A stretch of DNA of 64,000 nt from Paguma larvata (lineage: Eukaryota; Chordata; Mammalia; Carnivora; Viverridae). The stretch's first letter is position 1; each line of letters starts with the position of its first letter. Location: assembly GCA_030068075.1 (NCBI GenBank), contig CM057826.1:46344558-46408557 (forward strand), read 5' to 3'. Under the pieces are notes generated by a model that saw only the letters and a program-made list of their open reading frames with translations, had not been told where the DNA came from and made no database searches. A program made the position numbers and the translations under genes. Shown in pieces: positions 48,254 through 63,200 of the stretch.

Positions 48254-51200
48254 CTACAGAAAGAATAACATGAGTCAATGAAAAGCAGAGCACTTCTCAC
48301 TCATGGCGAGTACATCTGTTTACGCGCAGGAAAGACTGGGTATTTGCGAGTCCCAGAGCCCCATTCACACAGCCTATGAAATGAAAAGGAGATCCAGGGT
48401 TTGAATATTAAGTTGAAGGAGAGTGTTTAATAAGCAGGTAGAAAACCTAAGTATTCTCCTTCAGGAGACGCATGTTAATAGAATACAAAAATTGAAAATC
48501 TAAGAACACTGGTATCAGACATCAAATTAAAGTCCTAAATCAAGAAGCATATTCTCAAGAGTAGCTTAAGAATTGGTTTTCTGCTATTTTTTGGACTGTG
48601 AATTGTATCCTTCCAGACAGCATTATTAAATCTATTTAGCGGTCTATATCCTGCATTTAGGATAAACATAGAATACAAAATATGTCAGAATGTATTGGAT
48701 ATAGTAAAAGAGTATTGCTTCACATAAACGTGTGCTAGATCATGGTGCAGAAATCTTACTGTGTCTTAATGATCCGAATTTGAAAGCCATGGGTTAGACA
48801 ACTTTAGAACACATACACCCGCACAGTAAGGGTACAGAAAGGTCATATATGCAGTTTTGGTACAGCTGCTGTTTTATAATTTGTAGAGAGTGCCTGCTTT
48901 TATTACCTAAGCCTTCTGAGAAATGATGGGGAACATAATGAGGCTTCGCTCAGCTCTGATCTTTAAGTGACCACTCATACATGTGTGAGAACAGGTGTCA
49001 GTGGCTTAAAATGAGTCAGTGTGATAGAACTGTAAAAACAAAAGAGACAACAAAAAAGAAAAGAAAAGAAAAAAGTCATGAAGAAATGCTTGGGTTTTTT
49101 TGTTGTTTTATTTTTTTATATTTTAGAAGATTTTCTACAATAAATATTTTCCTTTATGATTAAGTGCTAAAAAGTTATCCCTTAAAAAAGTTAATAGTGA
49201 AAGAACAAACGTCAACTAATAGGATGTTGTGTTCCATGCTTTTCTGCCTGTTAGGAGTACTTTCCTCTTCCGTTCTTAGAAGCACATAGTCAAAAACTTC
49301 TATAAGTATGGGTTTGGGACTCTAGAAGACCTAAAATTGAGTCTTTTACCTGCTGTGTGGTGTGACTTTGGATGTCACTTCACATGTCTAAACCTGTGTT
49401 CCAGTCTGCAAGCTGAGAATAATGGCACCTATCTCACAGGTAGGTTTACCACCACAGGCATAACAGCAATTACAAAAGCCAATATTTTGGAGCATCTACA
49501 GTGTGTTGGGCATTGTTCAAGGTTCAAGGTATATTCTGTGGATCAGGTCATCAATTAACTCAGACCTAGGAAAGACTGTGTGCAAACAACCAGTGGAGGA
49601 GACCTAGGAATAATATGCAGCAATCTGAGAGAGGTGGACTTTGAATCAAATACCTTGCTTAAAGCTCAAGCTCTACCAAATGAAGCCAGCTACCTGGATT
49701 TGAAGGAGGTAGTGGCTTCCTACTATTACAACTATTCCAGCGGATGATGCCAAGGCATGGATGCAGGTAAAGGGGGTTTAAGTTTTAATTGGGCAGTAGG
49801 ATGAGTTTATAAAAACTGTAACTTCCACTGTTTTTGAGACCAGATAACCCATGTAAATGAGCAGACCAGGCTCTGGGGAAGGGGAAGGCAGGAACTGTGT
49901 AGAGCTGGAGGCACCTGCCTCACCACAGTGCTTTTGCACTTCTTCAGCCTGGAGCTGTCTTTTTCCAGACCTCTGCAGAGCCGTCATCTGTTCCTTCAGG
50001 GCTCACTCAGACAGCCCATTATCTTGTTCTGTATTCCCAATGATACTTGTCTAGAAGCACTACAATGTCCCTGTTTATTTGCTGATGTGTTTTCTGTCTG
50101 CTTTGTTCATCTGTTTGAAATATAGTAGACCTTCAATAAGAATTCAATAAACAAAGCACTAAATGAAATCAAAGAACAAACCCAATAACTTACTCAAATG
50201 TTCTGTCAAACAGAATTTGTGATTTAGTTCTCTTGCTCTAAGAGGTTAAGCCTGGGGTGCTCCCTCTGTAGCAATTCTGGCACAATTCCAGAGAAATCTA
50301 GAAAGCTAAAAATATCACTAGAAGTTGTAGATAACAACAGCGCTGTTCACTAAACTAGATTTTTCAGGATGTAGGGTATAAAACGAATAGTTTAGGGGAA
50401 AAAGAGAAGGACAGACAGAAATTTTCCTTTACTTTTAGTAGAGTAGAAACATCAAAAGATATTGACACAAACACTTTCAAACTTACTTTAGTTGTTCCAG
50501 CTTGTTTCTTATGCATAAATATTCTAAATTGGGGAAGAGTTGAAGAGAAAATTACACACGGTCAAATAGTTTATGAGCTCTTTTTTCAAACAAGTATATT
50601 ATTTCTGTTATTACTTTACTATGAACAAAACCTGTACAGAGCTAGAGTCTGAAAAAATAAATTTAGAGGAAAGAATGTCGAACAAAAAAAAAAAAAAAAA
50701 AGAAAAGAAAAAAGAAAAAAACAAAACCCAGACCGGACGCTTTCCTAGTTACTCAAGTAACTCCTTTTGAATCAATGAGTCCCAAACCAACTTCTCATAT
50801 GAAGTGTTTCATTTTCATAGTGGCTTAGTGTATCCCACATGCCCTGGCTTACTTTAATGCAATTTTTAATAAATAAAGTTTATTAAAAATAAATGACCAT
50901 GACTCTTTCATAGAAGGAAGGCTACACACACATACATACACACACGCACACACACACACACACACCACACCCTGTACACAACAGCTGGATGACTACCTTT
51001 TGAAATCCTTCCCTCTATCCCTAGCCCTGAAATCAGTTTCCCTCCCAATGTTTCATTTGCCTCTTCCATTAAATGGGTGTGGTAAAATTCAACAATATCA
51101 TCACTCACGGGGACAAAAACTGGTTCCTGGGGGGAGTGGAAAAGGAGTGAAAAAGTCATACGTATTACGATGGTTTGTTGCCTGCCAAATCCCAAGCCTG

Positions 51201-54200
51201 CCCCCCAAATTCTCATTTCTTAAGATTTAATTTCACCTCTGGAGAATTTAATTTGCATCCTTTATAGGCCAAAAAAAATATTTTTTTTAAAGAATAGTTC
51301 AAGAAACAGAAATTTAGGGGTGTCTGGGTGGTTCAGTGGGTTGGGCGTCTGACTCTTGATTTCGGCTCAGGTCAAGATCCCAGAGTCATGGGATTGAACC
51401 CTCTGAAGACTGTGTATGGGGCTCGCCACTGAGCGAGGAGTCTGCTCAAGATTCTGTCTCTCTCCCTCTGCCCCTCTCCCCCACTCACATTCTCACATTC
51501 TCTCTCTCTCTCTCTCCCTCTCTAAAAAAAAAAGAGAGAGAAGAAGAAAAGAAACAGAAATTTATGCGAAATCAAAATCACATGGTGTGTGGAGCTACTT
51601 GAACTCAGGCAGTTTGGTTCTAGAACCCTTGTTCTGTGTTCTCTTAGGCGCAATCCTGAAATGACTTACTTTTGGTAATCACGACAACCAGCACAGTGAG
51701 CAACACCACAGCAGTAATGCAGATTCCAATGTAGAGTCCCTTACTGGTGGTCATCCACGGATTTTGTGCCAGCGACACATGCTGAGGAAACATTGGTGGA
51801 TCAGAAAAGCATCTTGTTAGTTATGAGTAGAAAGAATTCCTTAAAATAGTGTACTCAGACCCACTTTTTTTCCTCTTTTTTTTTTTTTTTTGACCCATTA
51901 TCTAAATTATTGGCCCTTGGCTATTTCTGGCTCATGAGGGGTAAGATCTGAGGTTGTAACCATATGGTGAAATTCAAAGACCATTTAAAATTCAAAATGT
52001 ATTTGGGCATGGCAGAAATGTTTTATACCTTGCGTGGGGTGGTATTTATGTAGTGGTATACATTTGTCAAAACTCAAACTATATGCTTCAGATGGATGTA
52101 CTTTATTATATGTAAATTATACATATTTTTAAAAATCAGTAAGATATTTCCATAAGTATATCCTCTCATGATATTAAAAAAGAAAAAACAATTTTTGTTC
52201 ATGTGTAAGTTGAGTTGGTGATGTTATCTGAATATGCTCAGTGATTGAATTTGGCCCTTGATTACAGTCCTTATTTTTATTTTATTTTTGTAGCTCTAAT
52301 TCAAGAGTCTGTGAAAGTCTACATAAACAGAGTTGAAAATAGGTGCTCACAGCCATGGCCCTCATTAATGACCAATTGGAAATACTGTGCAGTTGGGTAA
52401 TATGCAGAAATTTGTTTAAACATCCCAGTGCAGTTTGTAAAGGGTCACCACCTCCTGGAATAAGCCCAAAATATGCCAGGCATCATGCTCAGCCCCTTTT
52501 TATAGCTGAGCTCTAATCCTAAAGAGATCCCAGACGGTAAGTATTTTAACAGAAAAGAAGATAAGAGAGAAGGATCAAGGATCTTCCTGTATAAAAGTTT
52601 AATCTCTGGAGTCAGGTTCCCAGCTCTTTGACTCAATTACTGAGTGGCCCTGGATAAGTTCTTTAGCCTCTCTGAACCTCTGTGTCTGTCAACTACAGAT
52701 TAAATAGGGTTCTTGAGAAAGGTACTTTTAGGTACTTTCTGATAAATACTATGAGGAACACAGGGAAAGATAATTAGGGTTTGGGCCATCCTTGCTTAAA
52801 GAGGGAATGGCCAGTGTCTGGGAGGGAAGAGCTGTGTTGTATTACCTTACCAATGGGGAGTAAGGTGGTTAGATGTAACATGGGGTTGCAGGAGGCAGGC
52901 TTTGCTTTTGTTTTTAAAAATATTACATAAAAACTGCACGTTCATTTTAGAATGTGCAGCTAAGCATGAAAGAAGGAAAACTAAACTCAACCATAATTCT
53001 AACATCCAAAAACAACCATATTACCATTTTTCATTGTATGCTCTTCTAGAATTCTATCCTCCTAGGATTTTTCTTAACAGAAACAATGACTATATTCAAT
53101 AGACGCTACTACATCCCTACCTGCATGCTTGCTGGTGTAACAGCTGTTTTTTCTCACTTAACAATCAATAGTAACTGTCTTCCCATGTCACCAAATGCAC
53201 CGCAGTGATTACATTCTTAATGGCAATATGTGGTCATGCTTAATTGACTAAGTAATTAATCCCTTACTATTAAACATTTAAGTTGTTTATTGTATTTTCA
53301 TGACTATAAATAGCAGCAATGAACACGTTTCCTCATATATCTTCATGTATTTGCTCAATTCTCTCCTTAAAATTGAGTCCAAAAATTGACCCACTGGGTC
53401 AAAAATACTTGCTGCATGTTTTCGAGACACCCGGGATACACCTTAACACCTTAGTGTCAAGACACAAAAAGCCCATGATTTCACTACTGCCTATTGTGAC
53501 TTGCTTCTATTGGCTGCTAAGCATAACTGTCCCACAGAAAACTGAGGTCTAGAACAATCTCACCATTCAGAATGTTTTACTTAGTTTTGTTTTTAATCTA
53601 GCATAGGCCTGGCCATACACCAATAGAAGAATCATTTACATAGTGGAAGTCCTGACATTTAGCAGATATATACAAATTCAACCCACACCCACCAGATCAA
53701 TCAGTGCCCTTGCTATATAAGTTGTTAAAAATTTTAATATCACTCCTATGTAGTGTTCTCATTGTCACTGACATACAACATAAAGCCACTTGACCCAACA
53801 GTAAATAATCCCACTGGGCCTGAGCTTGAGTCTTTCATTTGCTATTTCTGAGAGTTATTTTCAGATACTAAAAGAAAACTTATTTCTCTCAGAGGAACCA
53901 AAAGAAAAGGTCCTATTGATAAATTTGTCTAATTTATTTACAAAGGTGAGAATTTGATGAGCGTCATGAGCGTCTAGGGCCCCTTAGGATTTCCCCAAGC
54001 TCACTGTGGAAAAGCGTAAGAAAATCACAAATGCATGTAGGATGTTAGTACCTTAAGAAGTCATCATATGGGGAGGTTTATGTACGGAAAAATTCAATAG
54101 CGGCCTCAAAATTTCTCTAAAGAATGGCAATTGGGTTAGAAAAGAATATGAGGGAGGTTACGCTTAAGCAAGCACACCTTCACTGATGTATTTTTATCTG

Positions 54201-57200
54201 GGGTGGCCTCCACTCCATTGATTCAAAGCATGTTATTTCCCTAATGATAATTAAAGTCTTCCTAAGTCTATTATGTTAACTCACTCTCCTTAAATTAGAT
54301 CACTCTTCTTAACTTTTGGCCAAGAGAAATTCTGTGGTGTGTGTTTGTGTGTACATGTATGTGTACACAGAATGTCATGTCATTTAGCAGGCAAATTCTA
54401 ACAAACTGGTCCACCCATATGAACCTTTAAAATTAATTAAAGTATCCCTATTTAAGAGTCAAATTCTTTTCTTCCTTTTTTTTTTAATTTTAGCTGGAAA
54501 GAATCAATCTGTGGGCCAATCTTACAGAAATAAGCTCTAAATGTAACTTGCTTCCAGGGAGACATACAAGTGAATCTGGCTAATAAAGTAGGAAGAAATA
54601 TGCTTACAGTTTGATTGCTATGCCAAAGGCCATCTGAAGACAGTGTCACAGTGCCATTCCCATCTGCTCAACAAGAAAGAAAATTAATTTACATACAAAA
54701 AATATTGAATTTTTACTACAGACACTGAATATATTCACATTGCCTTCTGGTGGTGAATGAAAAGCTGAATAATAATATGGCCAAATGCTGTAGACATTGC
54801 AAAAGTCATACCATGTTGCTATCATGTATTAATTTATCCTGTAAGATTGTGTGTCTTAACCATTTTGTCATGGACCCTTCAAAAATGGACACTTTTTTGT
54901 CTTCTTTATGGAAAAAAAAATGCATGTATACGCAAAGTTTCACCTACAGTTTTAGGGGAATCACAGAGGCTCATTGTTGGAAGCAAGTTAAGAATGCCAC
55001 TTAATGGTAGGCAATCAATATTCTTATGCCAGCTAAGAACTGGCATAAAGGCCATGAGTACCCAAAGGCCATATGCACATCCAAAGATCAGACCCACTCT
55101 ATTCTGAATGGACATTACATTGCTTTTATTCAGAATGTGAGTAAAACGTACTAAGATATCTAAAATAAGGGGCATATAACTCCTACCTTGTATGCCAATG
55201 TGCCCCTACATTGATCCAGAAGTATTTTATAAAATATCTGTTATATCAGCTGTAACACTAATGTATCTTATACTACCTGAAATCCTATATAAAAGGATAT
55301 TTTTCCCTAACGTCTTGAATGTTCAAATCTTAATAGAGTTTTGAAATATCTATTTTGTAATCCAATAATATGGACAGAACTACAAGCTATAATAGTACCC
55401 ATCTCATAAAGTTGCTAAATTAGGTGATGTACATAAAGGACTTAACACCATATTAGATAAGTAGTAGCTATAATGAATTAATATGTGACAATAGAAGGAG
55501 CAGTGGGGAGAGAGTCACTGTGCAGTGTGCTTTCCAAACATCATGTCCTTCGATCATCGTTAACATCCAGTGAGGAATGCAACATCTTGCCCATGGCCAC
55601 GAAGCTAATAACTGGCAGTTGAGTTGGGAGCTGTCTGTCTCTAAGGGAGAATTATAGGGCCTCCCTAATCTAGCAATATCAATAAATAAGGCCTGCCTTG
55701 AAAGAATTAAGTAAGATAAAACAGACAGTTTCCTGGCACGTACATCCATCTAAGGTGGGTGGTGGGCCATATGAGCACCAAAATCCCTTCCAGACCTACA
55801 TTCTTTGCGAGACTTTGCAGCCCACTGCAGGCTGACTTGGGCACAGTGAGGATTTGGCTCGAGAATCTCAGGTATGCTGCCAAGATGGCAACGATCACAT
55901 AAGTCATAGGGGACACAGCTGCTCCAATGTCTGTTTCACTCTAGAAAGCTCTACCTTGACCAGGTTTTAGTGACATGATTTTTAGAAAACGATTCCCTAT
56001 TCCTATGTTCTTCCTACTCAAATCGTGAAAGCATGGGGCGCAGCCGCTCCTACTGCTGCTACCTTGTGTTTCTATTTATTTTCACTTTGTTTTTCTGCCC
56101 GGAAACAGTTCACACTAAGGATTCCACTTTCAAAACCAAATGTCACCATTATCTAATCCCAACTGAATAGGTCCCTCTGTGAATCTCACTGCAGCTCCGT
56201 TTTAAATTAACCAGCTTCCAGGAATGATTGGCAAAAGGTAAGCCAAATGGGGGAGGGTGGCTGCTACAGACTGGCCACTCCCGAGCACAATAAGTCACAC
56301 ACACATAAGGGAGGAGTCTTGCAAGGTTTGAACTTGTTTGGATTCAGCACATGCACAAGCACACATAAGCCAGCTCTGCATTACAAAGGGGTTCAGCATG
56401 CTGCGCTCCCAAAAATTACCAGTATGGGGAACAAAATTAACTGGGAAAAACAAAAGGATTCAAATCACCTTTCTCTCCCACAGGAAAGACAGGTGAATCT
56501 TACATTTCAAAAAAGCAGATTATATGAGACCTGCCCAGAATAGGGACAGTAGGGAAAAACCGGGGAAGTAAACTGACCATCTCAGCAAGATATGGCTCTT
56601 GGTGCTGGGGCTGATGTCCTCAGCCAATCTCAAAATGTCCATTTACAAACTTCACAGGGCAGCAGGGGAACTTTCTAGATACACTTTAGGGTCTGGATCT
56701 TAGATAAAGCACCAATATGATTGACCAATTTGGTCTGGATACCAGAGGGCTGGATTTAATTGTTTTAAGGCTCTGGCCCAAGGGAGCAAGCCCGCTAATA
56801 AGTCTGGAGTCAAGACTGATTGATTTGATTGAGAAAAATAGTGATATGTATGTGGATGCTCCCAATTAACACAAGCCACCTCTGCCAGTCAGGTATGTAG
56901 ATTCTGGACATTCTAAATAAGAGTCACAGTTGCTATTCTATCTACTACTTATGACTTTTTAGCTGTGTCTTAGGATCTTCACAAGCACTCTATAAGATAA
57001 TCGGTATTCCATCCACTTCACAAATGATAAAAATGGATTCTAAGTAGGTAAGACATTTGTTCAAATCACATAGCTGACTGGAGTGACTGGCATCAGCATT
57101 CAGGTCAGATTTGTCTTATTCTAAAATATACACTTTTAACAATGTGTCAATGATTATCAAAATTTGAATACTCTCAGGTGTTCCAGAAAAAAATGAAGTT

Positions 57201-60200
57201 ACCTGTTGGGCAAGAGTACAATGGTGAATTGGTGGGCTGTGTTGTGCTCATCTCCCGTGGTGCAGTAGGCTGGGTTTCTGCTGTCTGCACTGGAGAAGAT
57301 GAAGTAGCTATTGGAAAGAAAAGAACAGAACAGTGCTCTGTCTGTAGAGGAAAATTCCCCCCCACCCCCAACAAAAATAAAAAACACAACTATCGTGAAT
57401 GAAAAGGGAGAAATTACAACCAATCCCTCAGAGATACAAGCAATCATCAGAGAATACTATGAAAAATTATATGCCACCAAACTTGGCAATCTGGAAGAAA
57501 TGGACAGCTTCCTAAATAGCCACACGCTACCAAAACTCAAACGGGAAGAAATAGAAAATTTGAACAGACCCATAACTAGTGAAGAAATAGAATCCGTTAT
57601 TAAAAACCTCCCAGCAAATAAAAGCCCTGGACCAGATGGCTTTCCTGCGGAATTTTACCAGACATTTAAAACAGAGTTAATTCCTATCCTCCTCAAGCTG
57701 TTCCAAAAAATTGAAACGGAAGGAAAACTCCCGGACTCATTCTATGAAGCCAGCATCACTTTGATTCCCAAACCAGATAGAGACCCAGCAAAGAAAGAAA
57801 ATTACAGGCCAATATCCCTGATGAATATGGATGCAAAAATTCTCAACAAGATACTAGCAAATCGAATCCAACAGCATATAAAGAGAATTATCCACCATGA
57901 TCAAGTAGGATTCATCCCTGGGTTGCAGGGCTGGTTCAATATTCGCAAAAAACACAACTAAAATCAGGGATCAGTAGCAACTTCCCACAGCACTTTCACT
58001 CAGCCATTCTCTGAAGGAGCCATTCCCTAATGGCAGGCCTCTCACCCACTCACTTCCAGTCCTTTCAACCCCCTTTTAGGAATTTAATCACAGATGGCCT
58101 TTGAGGCATTGCACTGCTATCTAGGCGTACCATTATCATGAATAAACCTAATCTAGATAATCGTCTGGATAGGTCATCAATATATAGGATTATTTCACAC
58201 TTGTTCTACTCCTAAGATCATCCTAAATGTCCAAAGCCTACAACAGCACCTTATGTAGGACATCCAATTAAGCTTTTATTCATACAAGTGACATTTCACT
58301 TTCTTGGGAACAGGGCCTGCGGGTTTGTACTCATTTGCCCTTTCCCCTTCACAACAGCACCATCTAGGTTTCCTGGCCTTGTTCAAGTTCCCAGTTATCC
58401 ATCCACATATCAGCACAGAATACACACAATATTTAATTCCTTGAGGTCTCTTCCAGGTGACAACATTGTTCAACGTCTGAACTTCGGTGATGATTAACAA
58501 CTCTAAAAGCCACATTCTTGGTAGACCTTGACCTGGCGCCTTTTGCATGTTACATTCTGGTCACTCCTTTTGTAAGACTGATTTCCTGTGTTATCTGACT
58601 CATTTTATGTTTCACACCAAAAGCTTTACTTAGAATTTTCCAGTACAGGGCTAAGTTTCCCTTTTCCTTTCTAAAATCACTCCTTTCTTTTCTATCAGAT
58701 ATCTCACTTAACATGCAGCATTGATCACGTCCCTCTTTAATGCATTTTATTAAATATTTTAAATATTTTATTTTTATATACCTTCCTCTTAGAGCACCAC
58801 AAATTTTGGAGCAAGTTAGTAGTGATGGCTGGACAAAAATTCCCAAACCTGGGCTTCTCTAGCCTTTTGTGGGTCTTTCTGTTTTCCCTTCCCCACAGTG
58901 ATCTCCACATTTCAACTTTACCCTTCCTCGTGTTCTGATCTATTTTCTTGCTTCCCTCTAATGTTCAAATCTATGATAGCATGTAGCTCTGTTGAAGACC
59001 TAAGAACAGGACAATACAAGAAAGTCAGGTGATCAGAATCTTATTCAACTTGGATCTGTACAAAAGACCTCTTGGACTTAACTTCTTTTTCCAAGTTTGG
59101 TCTTAGAAGGCATCTTTCTTTTCTCTCTTGTTTCTATAACCTTACATCCAACTATTCCATGAACTTTTTAGGCAACTAGTATATGCAAAAGGCATTGAGC
59201 ACAGGAAGAGAGTGGATGAAAAGATAAATGTCCCCACGTTGGATCTGCTCCAGTGTGCACCTCCTTCCTGTTCAACTCAGCTCATACTCTTAAGAAAGCC
59301 ATCAAGACAAGGATAAGGCACAATAAATACTATTCCTGAGAAGGTCATATAAACCAACACTTTTTTTTTCAATCTTTGCTTTAAACATTCCTGTTCACCA
59401 AATCAAGTCCACTAATCCATCCACATTTGCAGGCACAAACTAAATATTACAAAGCTAAATCAATATTGAGAAAGTCAACAGATTCTCTAAGTGTGTTCAG
59501 CTGCCTCAAACAAAGCTATTTTTCTTACAAACTTTTATGGCTCTAAAATCCCAGTTTTAACCTAAAGCCCTATCTTCCAAACTCAGCTCAAAGCCCAATC
59601 CTTCAGATCTCTCCTGATTAAATATACATATAGTTTAATAGGAGTTGAGGGAAATCAATATGTTCCATCAGATTTTTCTGGCTAAGAGGTTGTGACATCT
59701 CTGTTACTCCTCAGAATCTAGTGCTACCCCAAGGGGTCAAAGAGTTTTGGAGGCTTTAAGAATCTCCACAAAAGTTATCTTTTTAATCCTAGAGAGATAG
59801 AAGGGTCGAACCTGAACTTGGTCCTCAGAATGGAAGCTATTTCTCTACCTTTAAATCAAATTATTCTCCATTTGTATTAAATCTAAACTCTTATTTATCA
59901 GAAATTTGAAGTAATAACCATATGTCCTGAATGGGGGAAAAAAGTGTAAGTTCTAAATCCCTGAAGTATTTAAATCTGATGTTTACTTTTTCATCAGTAT
60001 AAATAGTATCTTTTGCCATTTCCATGCTACATAAATAAATTAAAGGATGCTGGAAGCAAAACTGTGTAAGTAGATTGACTGCCCAGAGAAGACAGGGTAA
60101 TTGTATAAAGGGTTTTTTAGTGAGGATATCAGATCAGGACAAATTCATCCAAATATAAGTTCAGTACTCATGGTAGAAGGCACAATCCAGTAGTTAAAAG

Positions 60201-63200
60201 CACAAACCCAAAATTCAAATTAATGGAGAATGAATCCTGATTCAAGTACTTTCTACCCATACAAATTTCCACCATGAACTTAGACTCTGTGCCTTAATTC
60301 TTACAACTATTAAATGGGATTAAATCACACAGACAGTGCAGAAACGTTGTCATAAGTATTATATTAAGCAATATAACACTTGTAAAATGTAAAGTTAGCA
60401 TGGTTCCTATCACTCAGAAAACACAGTAAATGTTAACTTCACTGAAATCTTATCCTCAAGTGGAGGTCCAGCTTCAGAATGTACCAAATGGTCTCTATTC
60501 AGAGCTCCTTGTAAGGACAAAATCTCATTAACCTGGCCCCTGTTCTATAGCATTTTCTATTTTTTTTTCTCTTACAAACCTGTGCTCAACTGGCCCAAAT
60601 GCACTCCATCCTCAATAGATGTCTGAGATCAGTGGTCTGGCTTTGAGGGGGACGGGGATTGCTGATAATGAATGCATTGGAGAATCTGACCAAAATCTAT
60701 AAGTTTCCTTTCTCTAAAAATGATTATATGTAAAAAGGTGCTTACAATTTGGGACAGGGGTTCAGAGACCCTGTGAAGCCCACGTTTGGAATTCAGGTAA
60801 GAACACGTAGCCTAGATTGTACTTCTGCTTTAACACAATGCCCTGGATGGTCTACATCCTCCCATTAGAAGACCTCAGGGCTCAAGGAACACATTTGTTT
60901 ACCTGGCTTGAGGTTCTGCGTGGGTGCTGGCGTTGAAGAAGTAGAGGTAAAGACCCTAGGTGACGTTGGAACACTGGTGACCTCAGCTAGAGTTAGAAAT
61001 CAATATGAAAGTAAGGATTAGTCAAGCAGCAGGAAGTAAGAGCCTTGTGCTGGGCCCATGTACCAATGCGACCAGTGAGAGACTGTCCCTGGGCAGAATT
61101 AGGCACCAATTTTCCCTGAACTCAGAGTTCTTGTTATTGGTCGACTAGAATCTGCGACAAAGGAGGGCTTGAAGACATAGTTGTGAAAAGAAAACAGCTG
61201 CATTAAAAGGTATACATTTGGGAAGGTTCAGAGGTGAAAAATGACGCCTGGGATTTGCACTGAAACACTTTGAGACCAGTCATGCATATCAGATTTATGT
61301 ATCTTCATAAACATCTGTGAGTTAAGGAAAATGTCTAAAGCCTGGAGCTGTCTTTATCATCTCAGTGGTGAATGAGTAAACCTTCAAGAGACTTTTCCAG
61401 GCCCAGAATGCTTACCAAATAAACAACATTCAGTTCCGTCAGTCTTGAGGGTACTGTGCCAATAGAGAGGCCTGCAACCTGAGGGCTAATTCATATCCAT
61501 TAGCATATTAGCTAGATAAATAACACAGATGATTTATACATTTGGTAAGAAGGTAAACTAGATGTTTTACGGTTCCTTTCCACCTAAAAGATAACAACAA
61601 TAGCTAATAACATAGACTCTTTCCGGAGTCAGAAGTGGGGTAGGATTCCAAACCACTTAGTGAAGGTCTCAGAACTACCCAGAGAGAAGTGAAACCAAAA
61701 TTAAGCCCCAACAAGGACTGAATCAAGAATGTAAACTTTAGATCTCACTAGGCACCACTTTTCTCCACAAGAAATTTCCTTAAATTTCAACTTGACTAAC
61801 TACAAAAGAAAACCCATGTCACTTATATAGGGGACAACTGGTTAGAAAACTCTTCTGAAAGGTCTAATTTAATTTAGAATCTGAAGAGGAAAAACTTTTT
61901 CAACAAATATTTGTGAGCTAGTCTATTATATGTGAATCATTAATCTAAAGTAGTAGTCAGCAAACTTTCTGGAAAGGGCCAGATAGTAAATGCTTCAGTC
62001 TTTGGGGGCACTATAGTCTCAGGCACAGTTGCTCAACTCTGTCAGTGGGAAAGCAGCCATCGACAATATATATATCAAATGTGTATGGCTGCTCTAATAA
62101 AAATTTATAAAACAAGAGGTCTGTTTTATAATCTGATCTAGCCCTGGAGCTTTAGTTTACTGACCCTGATCTAAAGTGTAGTTAGAGACTTTCAAAAAGA
62201 GTACAGTCAAATCCCCTTCTTCCAAGTATGCAAAAAATCTGATCAAAGGAGAATAAGGGAAATTATAAAGAAGAGGTAACCTAATAAACTGTCTAACGAA
62301 CTTGACTTCTTCAGTGGTAAATATTTTCTCCAGGCAGAACCTAGGAAACTATAACTATAGGTGCTGGTGGGGAAAAAAGCCCTAACAGAAGCTCAAAGAA
62401 TAAGTTCAGCCTATGAAAAATGTAAGACAAGTTAAGCAAAGAGTTCGTTATTGGAGGTAGAGTGACCTTGGCTCAGTTATGAATCCTCTTCCCACTTGAC
62501 AGGGCACTGCCCTTGTAAATACCCACCTATTAAAGAATTTTGAAGTAGTTTAAAAGTGTCCTACTAATTTCTTGCTATATCAGTTCTTCACATTCAACCA
62601 AACCGCAAGAAATTTCACAAACACAAAAAAGTTGCAGTCATCTTCTCTTCTCAACACGCTGCCTCCTCACTTCTGTCTAGAGCACACTACAGTCACCAGC
62701 CTACTTGGGCTTCCCTAAATTGCTTCCCAGATGTAGTTTCCCCAGAGTCAGCTATTTTCTCCATCAGAATTGACTGTATCCCACTTGCCTTCACAAAAGA
62801 CACAGGCCACGTACAAAAGTTGGTAGATTGCAAAATCAAGTTCCTCTTAATTTAAGAGAGAGATAGAGACAGACAGAGACATAGAGACAGAGAGAGTTGA
62901 TTAAGGCCACAGGTAGTGGGTTCTATTGTCAATATAAGAGTTTAGTGGAAGGAATTTCATTAGGAAAGAACACCAGAAACCAGGGAATCCTGAAGAATCC
63001 ACTCCATTCATCCAGTAGTAAAGAAAATGAGGATTTCACATCAAGACAGATTATTGGATTTCATGAAATTCTTTTTTTTAAAATCTTTTTAACCTTTATT
63101 TACTTTTAAGAGACAGAGACAGAGCATGAGGAGGGGAGGGGCAGAGAGAGAGGGAGACTCAGAATCTGAAGCTGACTCCAGGCTCTGAGCTGTCAGCACA

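Noticed and set aside
57311..57961. 216-codon open frame as a gene
   Set aside because: The first ~27 codons are host intron and the rest is an ORF2 fragment without its catalytic RT motif; no 3' end or promoter.
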